Positions 34,194 to 42,620 of a DNA stretch of 64,000 bases are shown one piece after another (the stretch's first letter is position 1; each line of letters opens with the position of its first letter). The stretch is from Pseudacidobacterium ailaaui (GTDB lineage Bacteria; Acidobacteriota; Terriglobia; Terriglobales; Acidobacteriaceae). A program made the translations under genes and the position numbers. The notes below the pieces were generated by a model. That model had not been told where the DNA came from and did not search any database. It saw only the letters and a program-made list of their open reading frames with translations. The stretch spans positions 496,001 to 560,000 of the forward strand of contig NZ_JIAL01000001.1 in the NCBI RefSeq assembly GCF_000688455.1. Direction: 5' to 3'.

Positions 34194-35588
34194 ATGCAGA
34201 CGACTGAACTTCTGAAGGAATTTGGACCAAAAGTGAACGGTCCGCTGCCCGGGCCGAATGCAAAGCGCATTGTCGCTGAAGATGACCATCTGATCTCGCC
34301 CAGCTATACGCGCTCTTATCCCATGGTGGCCAAAAGCGGAAGGGGGGTCCGCGTCACCGATGTGGATGGCAACGAATTCCTGGACTTCGCAGCCGGAATT
34401 GCTGTCACTTCGACCGGGCATTGCCATCCGGAGGTGGTCGCCGCGATCCAGAAACAGGCCGCCGAGCTGATCCACATCTCCGGCACTGACTTTTATTACG
34501 AATCGCTGGTCACACTGGCCAAGCGGCTTTCTGCAATCGCCCCCATGCCTGGCCCGCACAAGTTCTATTACGGAAATTCCGGTGCGGAGGCAATTGAGTG
34601 TGCTTTAAAAATTGCACGCTACCACACGCAGCGCCAGCACGTGATTGCATTCTTCGGCGCATTTCACGGTCGCACCATGGGGGCGCTCTCGCTGACCGCA
34701 TCAAAGCCGCAGCAACGACGCCGCTTTGCGCCCCTGGTGCCCGGAGTCACCCATGTTCCCTACCCGAACCTCTACCGCGGCTGTCGCGGAGACGCAAAGG
34801 AACAGGAGGCATATGCGCTCCAGTGCGCCCGCTACATTGAAGACCGGCTTTTCAAGACCACGCTTCCTCCCGAAGAGGTGGCGGCCATCTTCGTTGAACC
34901 CATTCAGGGCGAAGGCGGTTATGTTGTCGCCCCGGACAACTTCCTGCAAGAGTTGCGGCGCATTTGTGACAAGTATGGCATTCTCCTGGTTGCCGATGAG
35001 GTGCAGTCCGGTGCAGGACGCACTGGCAAGTGGTGGGCCATTGAGCATTCCGGCGTACAGCCCGATATTGTTTGCAGCGCCAAAGGCATAGCATCCGGAA
35101 TGCCTCTCGGCATTTGCATGACACGCGCTGAAATCATGGACTGGGTACCTGGCTCACATGCTTCCACCTTCGGCGGAAACCCGGTTTCGATCGCGGCCGC
35201 CCTGGCAACGATCGACATTCTGGAGCGCGAAGGTATCGCCAACGCTGCAAAGGTCGGCGGTCAGATGCTCGATCGCCTGCGGCAGTGGCCGTCCCGGCAC
35301 CCGATCGTCGGCGATGTACGTGGACGCGGGTTGATGATTGGTATCGAGATCGTCAAAGACCAGGCAACACGCGGTCCCGCAGGTGCATGGCGCGACCGCA
35401 TCGTGGAACTGGCCTTCGAGCGCGGACTGCTGGTCCTGGGCTGCGGGGAAACCTCCATCCGGCTTGCACCGCCCCTCATCGTGCATGAGCAGGAAGCTGC
35501 CATCGCGTTGGACATCCTGGAAGAGTGCATCGCAGCGGTTGAGAAGGAACACACCGGGGCCGAAGTTCTGGCCACTTCCGCCGTATAA
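34194..35588 (+). CDS. Class III PLP aminotransferase, 4-aminobutyrate/acetylornithine type
   Basis: A 464-residue fold-type I pyridoxal-phosphate transaminase. Landmarks are VDGNEFLDFAAGIAVTSTGHCHPEV, GNSGAEAIECALKIARY, FFGAFHGRTMGALS, the PLP-binding Asp in VADEVQSGAGRTGK and the Schiff-base Lys in CSAKGIASGMPLG. It resembles GabT-like enzymes of broad specificity (4-aminobutyrate, ornithine or other omega-amines); the substrate cannot be decided. ATG 34194 has AAGGAG eight bases upstream. It is followed by a strong hairpin. Confidence 0.88.
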   Translation: MQTTELLKEFGPKVNGPLPGPNAKRIVAEDDHLISPSYTRSYPMVAKSGRGVRVTDVDGNEFLDFAAGIAVTSTGHCHPEVVAAIQKQAAELIHISGTDFYYESLVTLAKRLSAIAPMPGPHKFYYGNSGAEAIECALKIARYHTQRQHVIAFFGAFHGRTMGALSLTASKPQQRRRFAPLVPGVTHVPYPNLYRGCRGDAKEQEAYALQCARYIEDRLFKTTLPPEEVAAIFVEPIQGEGGYVVAPDNFLQELRRICDKYGILLVADEVQSGAGRTGKWWAIEHSGVQPDIVCSAKGIASGMPLGICMTRAEIMDWVPGSHASTFGGNPVSIAAALATIDILEREGIANAAKVGGQMLDRLRQWPSRHPIVGDVRGRGLMIGIEIVKDQATRGPAGAWRDRIVELAFERGLLVLGCGETSIRLAPPLIVHEQEAAIALDILEECIAAVEKEHTGAEVLATSAV

Positions 35589-35606
35589 GGATCCAGAACA
35601 GATGGA

Positions 35607-35640
35607 GAGAGCACCGGGAACACCCGACCCGGTGCTCTTG
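35607..35640 (+). terminator. Hairpin terminator after the aminotransferase gene
   Basis: AGAGCACCGGG pairs with CCCGGTGCTCT (11 bp, nine-base loop), 20 bases after the stop. The following TGGTCCCTTGCTCC is only weakly T-rich. Confidence 0.65.
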
Positions 35641-35661
35641 GTCCCTTGCTCCTGAATTCCT

Positions 35662-35859
35662 CTATTTCTTGAACGCCTGCCTGCGAAAATACACTCCGGC
35701 CGCAAGAAACAGCAGGGTGATGATCACCGCCCAAAAAGCATGTTGCCGAGTACCGGAGTAAAGTTGCAGCACCGCATCGAAGAACCAGGCCACGGCCCCG
35801 ACAAACCAAACGAGATAAGCAAAACGCCCTCGCATGGCTTCAGGATATTGCCATCTCAC
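35662..35859 (-). CDS. Small two-helix membrane protein
   Basis: A 65-residue protein with two transmembrane helices (about 13-33 and 41-58) and a basic C-terminus. It starts at GTG 35859, whose GTGA overlaps the stop of the upstream acyltransferase gene, so translation is probably coupled. No known domain. Coupling suggests it works with the acyltransferase, perhaps as a membrane partner, but nothing else supports a function. Confidence 0.6.
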   Translation of the reverse strand: MRWQYPEAMRGRFAYLVWFVGAVAWFFDAVLQLYSGTRQHAFWAVIITLLFLAAGVYFRRQAFKK

Positions 35860-36707
35860 TCGCAGTGTTCACCGGTGTCTGGCGGGCTGACATAGGTTTC
35901 CCGGTCAGCAAAGAGCTTTGCCTCGTCTTTTGTCCGGATCTGTCTGGCGGGAACGCCCCCCACAATACTGTGCGGAGGAACATCGCGTGTGGCCACGCCC
36001 ATTGCGCCCAGCATGGCATCTTCGCCAACCCGCACCCCGGCCATCACAGACGCATGATACGTAATGCGGGCATATGGCCCGACTTCAGTCCTACGGTTTT
36101 CCACCACCAGCGGATCTTTTGGATCGTGGGCGTGCGAATAGACGGCCGCGTAATCTGAGATGGACGTCCCTTTGCGCAGGACCAGCTCGCCGCGATCATC
36201 CAGCATCACGTATTTGTGAATCACGCAGTCGTCTTCTATCGTGAGGTTGTAACCATAGCTAAACTCAACACCGTGAAAAATCTTTACGTTCTTTCCGATG
36301 TGCTTAAAAATGTGCTTGCCCAGCATGGCTCGGAAACGGAAACCCAGCCAGTGGTTCAAGGCCACAGGTGAGCGGTCAAACATCTGCCAGAAGTAAATGA
36401 GCGGCTTGATGCAAGCATATTTCTTCTGGTCAATGTCGCCGTAATACTCCGGCTCTAATGTGATATTGGCCGAATCCAGAGACAGCTGCAGAACATTGAA
36501 GGGCAGCTCGCTGGTAAGAGTAAAATTCAGCCGACCGCCTTTTGGCCTTCCCAGAAATAACTGATGCAGATTGTCGTGTACAAGCTCAGCGCGCAGCTCC
36601 GGCTTACGGTGCTTGGTAAATTCTTCGTCGAGATAGTGGATCCAGCGAAGAAAGACCTCTTCGGCTTCTTTACTCGGCCGTAGATCGCGATATTCATATC
36701 GAGGCAT
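35856..36707 (-). CDS. Left-handed beta-helix acyltransferase (CAT/maltose-acetyltransferase type)
   Basis: A 283-residue acyltransferase with hexapeptide repeats (about 145-265): IEDDCVIHKYVMLDDRGE, ISDYAAVYSHAHDP (likely catalytic His), YHASVMAGVRVGEDAMLGA and VPPHSIVGGVPARQI, the usual closing coil. The first ~130 residues are not the standard maltose-acetyltransferase lead and may be a separate substrate-binding domain. It probably acetylates a sugar or lipid-linked intermediate. A small hairpin (36721-36738) lies in its leader. Overlaps the small membrane-protein gene by 4 bases. Confidence 0.8.
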   Translation of the reverse strand: MPRYEYRDLRPSKEAEEVFLRWIHYLDEEFTKHRKPELRAELVHDNLHQLFLGRPKGGRLNFTLTSELPFNVLQLSLDSANITLEPEYYGDIDQKKYACIKPLIYFWQMFDRSPVALNHWLGFRFRAMLGKHIFKHIGKNVKIFHGVEFSYGYNLTIEDDCVIHKYVMLDDRGELVLRKGTSISDYAAVYSHAHDPKDPLVVENRRTEVGPYARITYHASVMAGVRVGEDAMLGAMGVATRDVPPHSIVGGVPARQIRTKDEAKLFADRETYVSPPDTGEHCE

Positions 36708-36821
36708 AAGGTCCCCTTGAATCCTGATTTTTCAGGATGACGCTGCGGAATGGCTCCAGTCAGCCTTGCCTGTGCTGGTCCGTCCATTCATCAGATGCGT
36801 CGTGTGCGGCGGCGTTGCAAC

Positions 36822-37553
36822 TCACTCGATGGCAAACACCGCATAAACTGTTGCTGATTCTTCGATCTGTTGCGGGTTGATGGCCAGCGGCGCCACCTTT
36901 TCCGCAGCCAGCCTTCCTCCTCCTACTGCCATTGCCATCATGGCCATGGGCCTTACAGGACTCTCCGGCGCCTGATTACTGGCATAGATCAATCCGGCGA
37001 GCTTTACGTGTAACCCATCTGCCATTTGTTGTGCTACGGCCTGTGCTTTTCGAAGCGCATTCGCTGCGGCCTTCGCCTGAAGGCCATTCATGTCCTGATA
37101 CTGCCAGTCGATCTGGCCGCTCTGGTTTGCTCCAGCTTCGATGGCGGAATGCAGTATTTTAGCTGCGTCCTGCGGTTTCGCTTTCACTTTCCACGACTGG
37201 TTCAGCACAAACCTTCTTTGCGCGCGTTCCATCTCCGATTCTTTCGGATCACGATCATTGTTCGGTGCGATGTTCTGGCTCTCGCTCTCGATGGACTTCT
37301 CCGCCACGCCGGCCTTTTTGAGTGCATCCAGAATGGCATTGGAGACTTTAGAGCCGTTGGCGTACGTCGTCTGCTCATCTGGTCCAAAGACCTGAAACCC
37401 GACGTGCACGACAGCCAGGTCCGCGTCCACAATGGCTTTGTCGCTGGCCGTAATGGCAATGGTGCGGTTGTCCTTGTTGACTTGAATGGTCTGGGCGCTG
37501 GCAGAGACTGCTGCCGCCAGTAACAAAAGATGTAAGCAGGACCATTTCTTCAT
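36822..37553 (-). CDS. SIMPL-domain (DUF541) exported protein
   Basis: A 243-residue periplasmic protein with a signal peptide (about 1-21) and one SIMPL domain: a beta strand start (TIAITASDKAIVDADLAVVHVGF), and the conserved ALRKAQAVAQQMADGLHVKLAGL near residue 165-185. Family members form ring-like oligomers; the bacterial role is unclear (oxidative stress in some). ATG 37553 gives the signal peptide and has AAAAGG six bases upstream; the longer frame to 37835 lacks support. Stand-alone between the acyltransferase and trpD. Confidence 0.85.
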   Translation of the reverse strand: MKKWSCLHLLLLAAAVSASAQTIQVNKDNRTIAITASDKAIVDADLAVVHVGFQVFGPDEQTTYANGSKVSNAILDALKKAGVAEKSIESESQNIAPNNDRDPKESEMERAQRRFVLNQSWKVKAKPQDAAKILHSAIEAGANQSGQIDWQYQDMNGLQAKAAANALRKAQAVAQQMADGLHVKLAGLIYASNQAPESPVRPMAMMAMAVGGGRLAAEKVAPLAINPQQIEESATVYAVFAIE

Positions 37554-37692
37554 ACGCGCCTTTTCCTCCTGTGCTTTACAGCCGCACTGGCAAGTATAGT
37601 CGTTCAGGCTCAAGGCCGCAGGACCGCCGCTTTTGCCGGGAAGCGATCTCATCCTTCCTGCAGTCATACTGAGGCAGGCTTGCGTTTGCGAT

Positions 37693-38724
37693 TCACCCGA
37701 TGACCCTGGCCGAAAACTCGCGTAGTTTTTTGAGCGTCTCCAGCACCGCTCCGGAATCAATGGCTTCGGCCGCCCGCTCCACGCCTTCACGGAGATCGGA
37801 GGCGACCTTTCCTGTAACCAGGGCGGCCGCCGCATTCAGCAGCACAATCTCTCGCTTCGCGCCGCGTTCACCTGTAAAGATGCGCTCCAATACGACAGCA
37901 TTTTGAGCGGCATCTTGCCCAGCGGCAAGCTCTGGCAATGTGGAACGCCGGACCCCGGCCTCCTCCGGAGTCATCGCAAACCGTCGCACCGGCGCCGTGC
38001 CCTGCACCTCAGCCACATAACTTGGTCCGGTGGTCGTCAGCTCATCCAGACCGTCGCTTCCGTGGACGACAAGCGCATGTCTCACTCGCAGCCGCTGCAG
38101 GGTCTCAGCCACCACATCCACGCGGTTTGCCGAAAAGACACCCATGACCTGCGCCCGTGCGCCCGCCGGGTTCGTCAGCGGGCCGGCCAGGTTGAAGATG
38201 GTGCGAAACCCCAGCGCGCGGCGGACCGGTGCCACCCGCTTCATCGCCGGATGCAGTGCCGGAGCATATAAAAACATGAAACCGGCCGTCCGCAGGGACT
38301 CCACAGCAAGCTCAGGAGGCAGCGCAACCGCCACTCCGAGCGCTTCGAGCACATCTGCTGACCCGCACTTTGACGTCACCGCTCGATTTCCGTGCTTGGC
38401 CACCCGGGCCCCTGCGGCCGCGGCCACCAGCGCCGCACCGGTAGAGATATTAAATGTGCCGCGATCATCTCCCCCGGTTCCACAAGTGTCGATCAGCCGC
38501 GCACGTTCTTCCTCGGTCAGCGGAACTGGCACCGACAATTCCAGCATGGCTTCGGCAAAGCCAGTCAGCTCATCCGCAGTTTCTCCGCGCTGCGCCATGA
38601 CGGTGAGGAGGGCCGCAATCTCGGAATCCTTCACATCGCCGGTAAGTATCTCGTGCAGAACAGATCGCGCCTCTTCGCGCGTCAGCGCGCGATGCTCCTG
38701 GATGAGTTCTTTGCTCACAGACAT
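37693..38724 (-). CDS. trpD: Anthranilate phosphoribosyltransferase (TrpD)
   Basis: A 343-residue enzyme joining anthranilate and PRPP in tryptophan synthesis. The PRPP-binding GTGGDDRGTFNIST and KHGNRAVTSKCGSADVLEALG segments are unmistakable, as are RRALGFRTIFNLAGPLTNP and VHGSDGLDELT. Length is normal. Other trp genes are not adjacent, so the pathway genes are dispersed in this genome at least around this locus. Divergent from msrA. Confidence 0.96.
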   Translation of the reverse strand: MSVSKELIQEHRALTREEARSVLHEILTGDVKDSEIAALLTVMAQRGETADELTGFAEAMLELSVPVPLTEEERARLIDTCGTGGDDRGTFNISTGAALVAAAAGARVAKHGNRAVTSKCGSADVLEALGVAVALPPELAVESLRTAGFMFLYAPALHPAMKRVAPVRRALGFRTIFNLAGPLTNPAGARAQVMGVFSANRVDVVAETLQRLRVRHALVVHGSDGLDELTTTGPSYVAEVQGTAPVRRFAMTPEEAGVRRSTLPELAAGQDAAQNAVVLERIFTGERGAKREIVLLNAAAALVTGKVASDLREGVERAAEAIDSGAVLETLKKLREFSARVIG

Positions 38725-38807
38725 CTAAGCTCATCGTATCGAAGTCTTTGCCGCACGGCTATGAATCGCCTGCCGACTTACCGTAATCTGATGAGTGGAG
38801 GTGTGTG

Positions 38808-39281
38808 ATGGAAAAGGCAACATTCGGCGCGGGATGCTTCTGGGGTGTGGAGGCGCGCTTTGCCCAGGTCCCCGGCGTGGTGGAAACAGCCGTCGGATAC
38901 GAGGGTGGAACGATGGAGCATCCCACTTACAAGGATGTTTGCACTGACCAGACCGGGCATGCCGAAGTCGTGGAAATTACCTTCGATCCCTCCCGGGTCA
39001 GTTATGAACAGCTGCTGGAAGCCTTTTTCTCTCTGCATGACCCCACACAGCTCAACCGGCAGGGACCGGACTGGGGCACGCAATACCGCTCGGTCATCTT
39101 CTTTCATTCTCCCCAGCAGGAGGCCGCTGCCCGGCGCATGATTGAAAAGCTTACGGAAGAAAAACGCTTCCCAAAACCGATCGTCACCCAGGTGGTTCCA
39201 GCCCAGACCTTCTGGCGCGCCGAAGAGTACCACCAGAGGTATCTGGAAAAACGCGGACTGGCCAGCTGCCACATCGGCTGA
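38808..39281 (+). CDS. msrA: Peptide methionine (S)-S-oxide reductase MsrA
   Basis: A 157-residue repair enzyme reducing methionine-S-sulfoxide. The catalytic Cys10 is in GAGCFWGVEARF, and HPTYKDVCTDQTGHAEVVEI and HDPTQLNRQGPDWGTQYRS are family blocks. A second Cys (CTDQTGHAE region) and the C-terminal SCHIG may serve as resolving residues. ATG 38808 has GGAGG six bases upstream; GTG 38805 is one codon longer. It is small for MsrA but complete. Confidence 0.95.
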   Translation: MEKATFGAGCFWGVEARFAQVPGVVETAVGYEGGTMEHPTYKDVCTDQTGHAEVVEITFDPSRVSYEQLLEAFFSLHDPTQLNRQGPDWGTQYRSVIFFHSPQQEAAARRMIEKLTEEKRFPKPIVTQVVPAQTFWRAEEYHQRYLEKRGLASCHIG

Positions 39282-39292
39282 GTCTGCGCCGG

Positions 39293-40345
39293 TCACCTTC
39301 CCAGATGCGCATCAAAGAAGTGGGCCATGGTCTCATCGGCGTCCCGGGACTCAGGCAGGTCTACATCGTTCCAAAAGGCGTGCGGCAGGGCCTCATACAC
39401 CACAAGCTGGGCCTCGACTCCCGCCTTCAGAAAGGCCTGGTGGAGAATGACGGTACCGCTCAGCAAAAGGTCCCGTGTGCTGGTCACAAACAGTGTGGGC
39501 GGCATCCCGCGCAGGTCGGCATAAATCGGGGAAAGCACCGGATCTTTTGCATCGTTCTTTGCCACATATTCCGGAAGAATCACGCTCTGCGCCGGCGGTG
39601 CAAGATGGCCGGAAAGCCCCTGCAGTCCAAAGATTGCCTGGGAGTCGCCGGGCTTGCTGAAGTCCCCCATGCCGGAAAAAATGCCCAGCGCCCCCGGCAT
39701 CGGAAGTCCAAGCTGCTTGATCTTCGCTGCCGTCTCTGCCGTCAGAATGGCGCCCGCCGAGGTCCCATAAATGGCGATGTTCTTCGGTTTGTATGTCTTC
39801 AGCAGTTCCCGGTAGACGGAGATTGCATCCTCCACCGCAGCAGGAAATGGATTTTCCGGGGCAAGCCGGTATAACACGGCTACGACTTTGGTCTGCGTGA
39901 TGTTGGCAATAGGGATGGTTTCGGTCAACGAACCAGAATCCACCATGAACGCGCCTCCATGCAGATTGAGCAGAATGCGGTCGCTCTTGCCGGCGCCGAT
40001 CACAGGGGGCGTAATCATGCGGACCGGCACTCCGCCCATCGTTGCGCTGCTCACTGTCGCCGGATAGACCTGCCGGTAGGCCTCTCCCGCTTTGGCCTGC
40101 CATGCGTCGGTCTGTGCGCGCTGCTGGGCAATACTCAGGGCTTCGGCCGTGTCGGGAATCTGTCGCGCCAGAAACTTCTGCGCCTCTGCACTGACGGTCT
40201 GTGGCACCGGCACCACGCGTGTAACGTGCGCAGTTCCCTGAGCATCAATGAAACTTGTGTCTGTCTGTGGAACGGATGACGACTGGCCCTGAGCAGACCC
40301 GGCCCCAAGGCAGAGAAGAATTGCAAGCGCGCTGAAAGCTTTCAT
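39293..40345 (-). CDS. Exported alpha/beta-hydrolase esterase, hormone-sensitive-lipase type
   Basis: A 350-residue exported carboxylesterase. A signal peptide (about 1-20) precedes the oxyanion-hole motif LNLHGGAFM, the nucleophile elbow GTSAGA, the acid in TSTRDLLLS and His in LPHAFWND, giving a complete Ser-Asp-His triad of the HSL/acetylesterase family. Substrates are likely short acyl or acetyl esters, possibly on polysaccharides. ATG 40345 is chosen over TTG 40354, three codons upstream. Convergent with msrA, 11 bases between stops. Confidence 0.82.
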   Translation of the reverse strand: MKAFSALAILLCLGAGSAQGQSSSVPQTDTSFIDAQGTAHVTRVVPVPQTVSAEAQKFLARQIPDTAEALSIAQQRAQTDAWQAKAGEAYRQVYPATVSSATMGGVPVRMITPPVIGAGKSDRILLNLHGGAFMVDSGSLTETIPIANITQTKVVAVLYRLAPENPFPAAVEDAISVYRELLKTYKPKNIAIYGTSAGAILTAETAAKIKQLGLPMPGALGIFSGMGDFSKPGDSQAIFGLQGLSGHLAPPAQSVILPEYVAKNDAKDPVLSPIYADLRGMPPTLFVTSTRDLLLSGTVILHQAFLKAGVEAQLVVYEALPHAFWNDVDLPESRDADETMAHFFDAHLGR

Positions 40346-40586
40346 GCACGTCAATACATCACAAGAAAAACAATCTGTCGAGGGGTCCTATTTCCGAATT
40401 CGGCTTGTCTGCAATTCTCTGCTTCAGACACTGCCCCGCGGGGCAAAGTACCACTTGCGCTGGGAGGCGCCGGCATTCGACCCAGCACCATCAGCAGCCG
40501 CCAGCCTCGCCCGCCGCTGATTTCTCTCCGTCAAGAATGCAGGCGCAGCTCAGGAAGCTTTTCCGGCCTTGGGGGTCTGGTGTCTG

Positions 40587-40604
40587 CCGAGAGGATCCTC
40601 TCGG
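40587..40604 (-). terminator. Perfect palindrome next to the S41 protease stop
   Basis: CCGAGAGGATCCTCTCGG abuts the TAA of the S41 gene. It could fold as a 7-bp stem on the transcript, but no T tract follows, so a terminator role is uncertain. Confidence 0.35.
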
Positions 40605-42254
40605 TTATTCGGTCTTGGTGCCAGCCGGCATGTTCTTTGCCGTCACCATTTTCTGTGAATCCAGCTTTTCGGCCGCCTCTTCCAAAGAAGCCGCCTGCGG
40701 CATATAGGTTAAAGCCTGATTGATCATCGGGTCCCAGGCGGCGCGGACCTTCAGGCCCTCCATCTGGCCAAAGACCGTGGTGAAGATCTCCGCCTTGATG
40801 TTGGTCTTGATCCAGTCCAGAACACCGTTAAATTCCTGGTCCGTAAAGGTGATGTCCTGGGAGCCAAGAAATTGCTTGAATTCACCGAGAACACGATCGT
40901 CCACCTGAAAGTCCCGGGTAACCTTGTGGTTCGGGTCTGCCAGATAGTGCCGGGCAAAATTAAAGAAGGAATAGTGCAGCGGAGACATCAGCACTTCCTG
41001 GAAATGCGTGGCCTTCGGTGTGTCGATCTTGACATCCGGAGTAATGCCACCCCCTCCATAGACCGTGCGCCCGGAATCGGTCAGTTTTACCTCGCGGTCT
41101 TTATTGTCCTGCGGCTGGTCGTGATTGTAGTAGTAATCGTAAAGAGAAACGCCGTTGTAATTGCGCTGGATCAACCTTCCGCTGGGCGTGTAGTAGTGGT
41201 AGGTCGTGAGTGCCAGGCCCGTGTTGTCGGAAAGTTGGTAGACCGTCTGCACGAGTCCCTTCCCGAATGTGGTCTCGCCCACAATCAGGGCCCGGTCGTG
41301 GTCCTGCAGCGCTCCGCTGACGATTTCCGCAGCAGACGCCGTCCCGTGGTTCACAAGAACGACGATCGGATAGGTCTTGCCGCCATTGCCGTGCATGGCA
41401 TGATAGGTCTGCTCAGGATAAGCACGTCCGCGCTGGGAAACAATCACCTGCCCTTTCTTCAGGAACTTGTCACAGGTGGCCACCGCCTCGGTCAACAGAC
41501 CTCCGGGATTGTTCCTCAGATCAATCAGCAGCCCTTTCAGGTCGGGACCAAAGCCGTCCAGAGCATCGGCGACCTCGCGCCCCGTGGTCTCCTGAAACTG
41601 GGTGATATGGATATATCCAATTCCCGGACGGATCCACTCCTTCAGGTCAATGCTCGGATGGGGGATCTCATCTCGCACCAGGTCAAAGGTGATCGGAGCA
41701 GCCACACCCTCACGCGAAACGGTCAATTTCACATGCGTACCCTTGGGGCCCTTCAGCATGTTGGCCACTTCTTCAGAACTCATCGAGTCGGTGCTCTTGT
41801 CATCCACTGAGAGAATGATGTCGCCCGGCCGCACACCCGCCTTGTAGGAGGGGGTGCCTTCATACGGGTAGATCACCACCACCTTTTGCACACCATTGAT
41901 GAGTTGTGGCTGAATGGTCATGCCCACGCCGTAGTACTTTCCGTGCTGGTCCTCTTTCATCTTGGCGTAGGCCTTGGGATCATAAAAGCTCGAATGCGGA
42001 TCGAGCGTGTGCAGCATCTCCGGAATCGCACCGTCATAGATGACCTTGTCCGGCATGTCGCCCGTCAGCGGTTCGGCGTAGTTCTGCGCCACCACGTCAT
42101 AAACGCTGGTAAAAGTCTTCAGGCTGTCGCGGAACTGTGATTCATCATCGCTGGATTGCGCGCCAACCTTCTGGCTGATGACCATGCCGGCCAGACCACA
42201 TGCGGAAAAGAAAACAGTGAGCGCGAAAACGGTACGGCGAGTGCGGGATGGCAT
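40605..42254 (-). CDS. S41-family carboxyl-terminal processing protease with PDZ domain
   Basis: A 549-residue exported serine protease (CtpA/Prc group). N-terminal signal/anchor (about 7-30), PDZ domain (about 115-195; YEGTPSYKAGVRPGDIILSVDD), then the S41 catalytic domain with Ser in NHGTASAAEI and Lys in GETTFGKGLVQT, plus DLRNNPGGLL. A C-terminal region of about 120 residues follows. Roles in the family include trimming periplasmic proteins and controlling peptidoglycan hydrolases. ATG 42254 is favoured because a signal peptide begins there; the frame extends to 42431 without a plausible product. TATACT at 42288-42293 (minus) is a -10-like box. Confidence 0.88.
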   Translation of the reverse strand: MPSRTRRTVFALTVFFSACGLAGMVISQKVGAQSSDDESQFRDSLKTFTSVYDVVAQNYAEPLTGDMPDKVIYDGAIPEMLHTLDPHSSFYDPKAYAKMKEDQHGKYYGVGMTIQPQLINGVQKVVVIYPYEGTPSYKAGVRPGDIILSVDDKSTDSMSSEEVANMLKGPKGTHVKLTVSREGVAAPITFDLVRDEIPHPSIDLKEWIRPGIGYIHITQFQETTGREVADALDGFGPDLKGLLIDLRNNPGGLLTEAVATCDKFLKKGQVIVSQRGRAYPEQTYHAMHGNGGKTYPIVVLVNHGTASAAEIVSGALQDHDRALIVGETTFGKGLVQTVYQLSDNTGLALTTYHYYTPSGRLIQRNYNGVSLYDYYYNHDQPQDNKDREVKLTDSGRTVYGGGGITPDVKIDTPKATHFQEVLMSPLHYSFFNFARHYLADPNHKVTRDFQVDDRVLGEFKQFLGSQDITFTDQEFNGVLDWIKTNIKAEIFTTVFGQMEGLKVRAAWDPMINQALTYMPQAASLEEAAEKLDSQKMVTAKNMPAGTKTE

Positions 42255-42620
42255 GTATGCTTGGACCCTCAGGGTGTCCTGTGGAAAGTATAGCAAGGCT
42301 GCGGCCCGGCGCGTTCCTGGCTCCGGACTGCATGTTTGGGGCATCGATTCGGCCGAATGGTCCTCGCTACGCATCTGCCCCCAAACACGCTCGCCAGACA
42401 AGCTCACCGGATGTTTTTCAAGTTCGTCCAAAATAGCGGACCGGATCTTTCACGACCGCTGCTTCGGCAAATGCCGACGGATTTGGCTCTGATTTGGATC
42501 GGCAGCGCCCTTCGGCGCGCTGGCCCGCTTACCTGCTTCTGTTTAGAATAGTTTGCAGGCGCAACCGGACATTGTGGAGCAGACCCCCAGACGCTGCGCG
42601 CACCTGAATCGAGACGTATC
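42255..42620. other. 366-base divergent promoter region (S41 protease / SurA-like)
   Basis: No supported gene. Contains a TATACT-like -10 for the minus gene near 42288-42293 and TAGAAT at 42544-42549, which may be the -10 of the plus-strand PPIase gene. GGCAGCGCCCTTCGGCGCGCTG at 42500-42521 can form a small hairpin. Confidence 0.4.

Noticed and set aside
40587-40604. Palindrome CCGAGAGGATCCTCTCGG as an operator
   Set aside because: It abuts a stop codon between convergent or tail ends and is not near a promoter; listed only as a weak terminator candidate.
42255-42431. N-terminal extension of the S41 protease to 42431
   Set aside because: The added residues precede an obvious signal peptide and have no homologous character; ATG 42254 is a better start.
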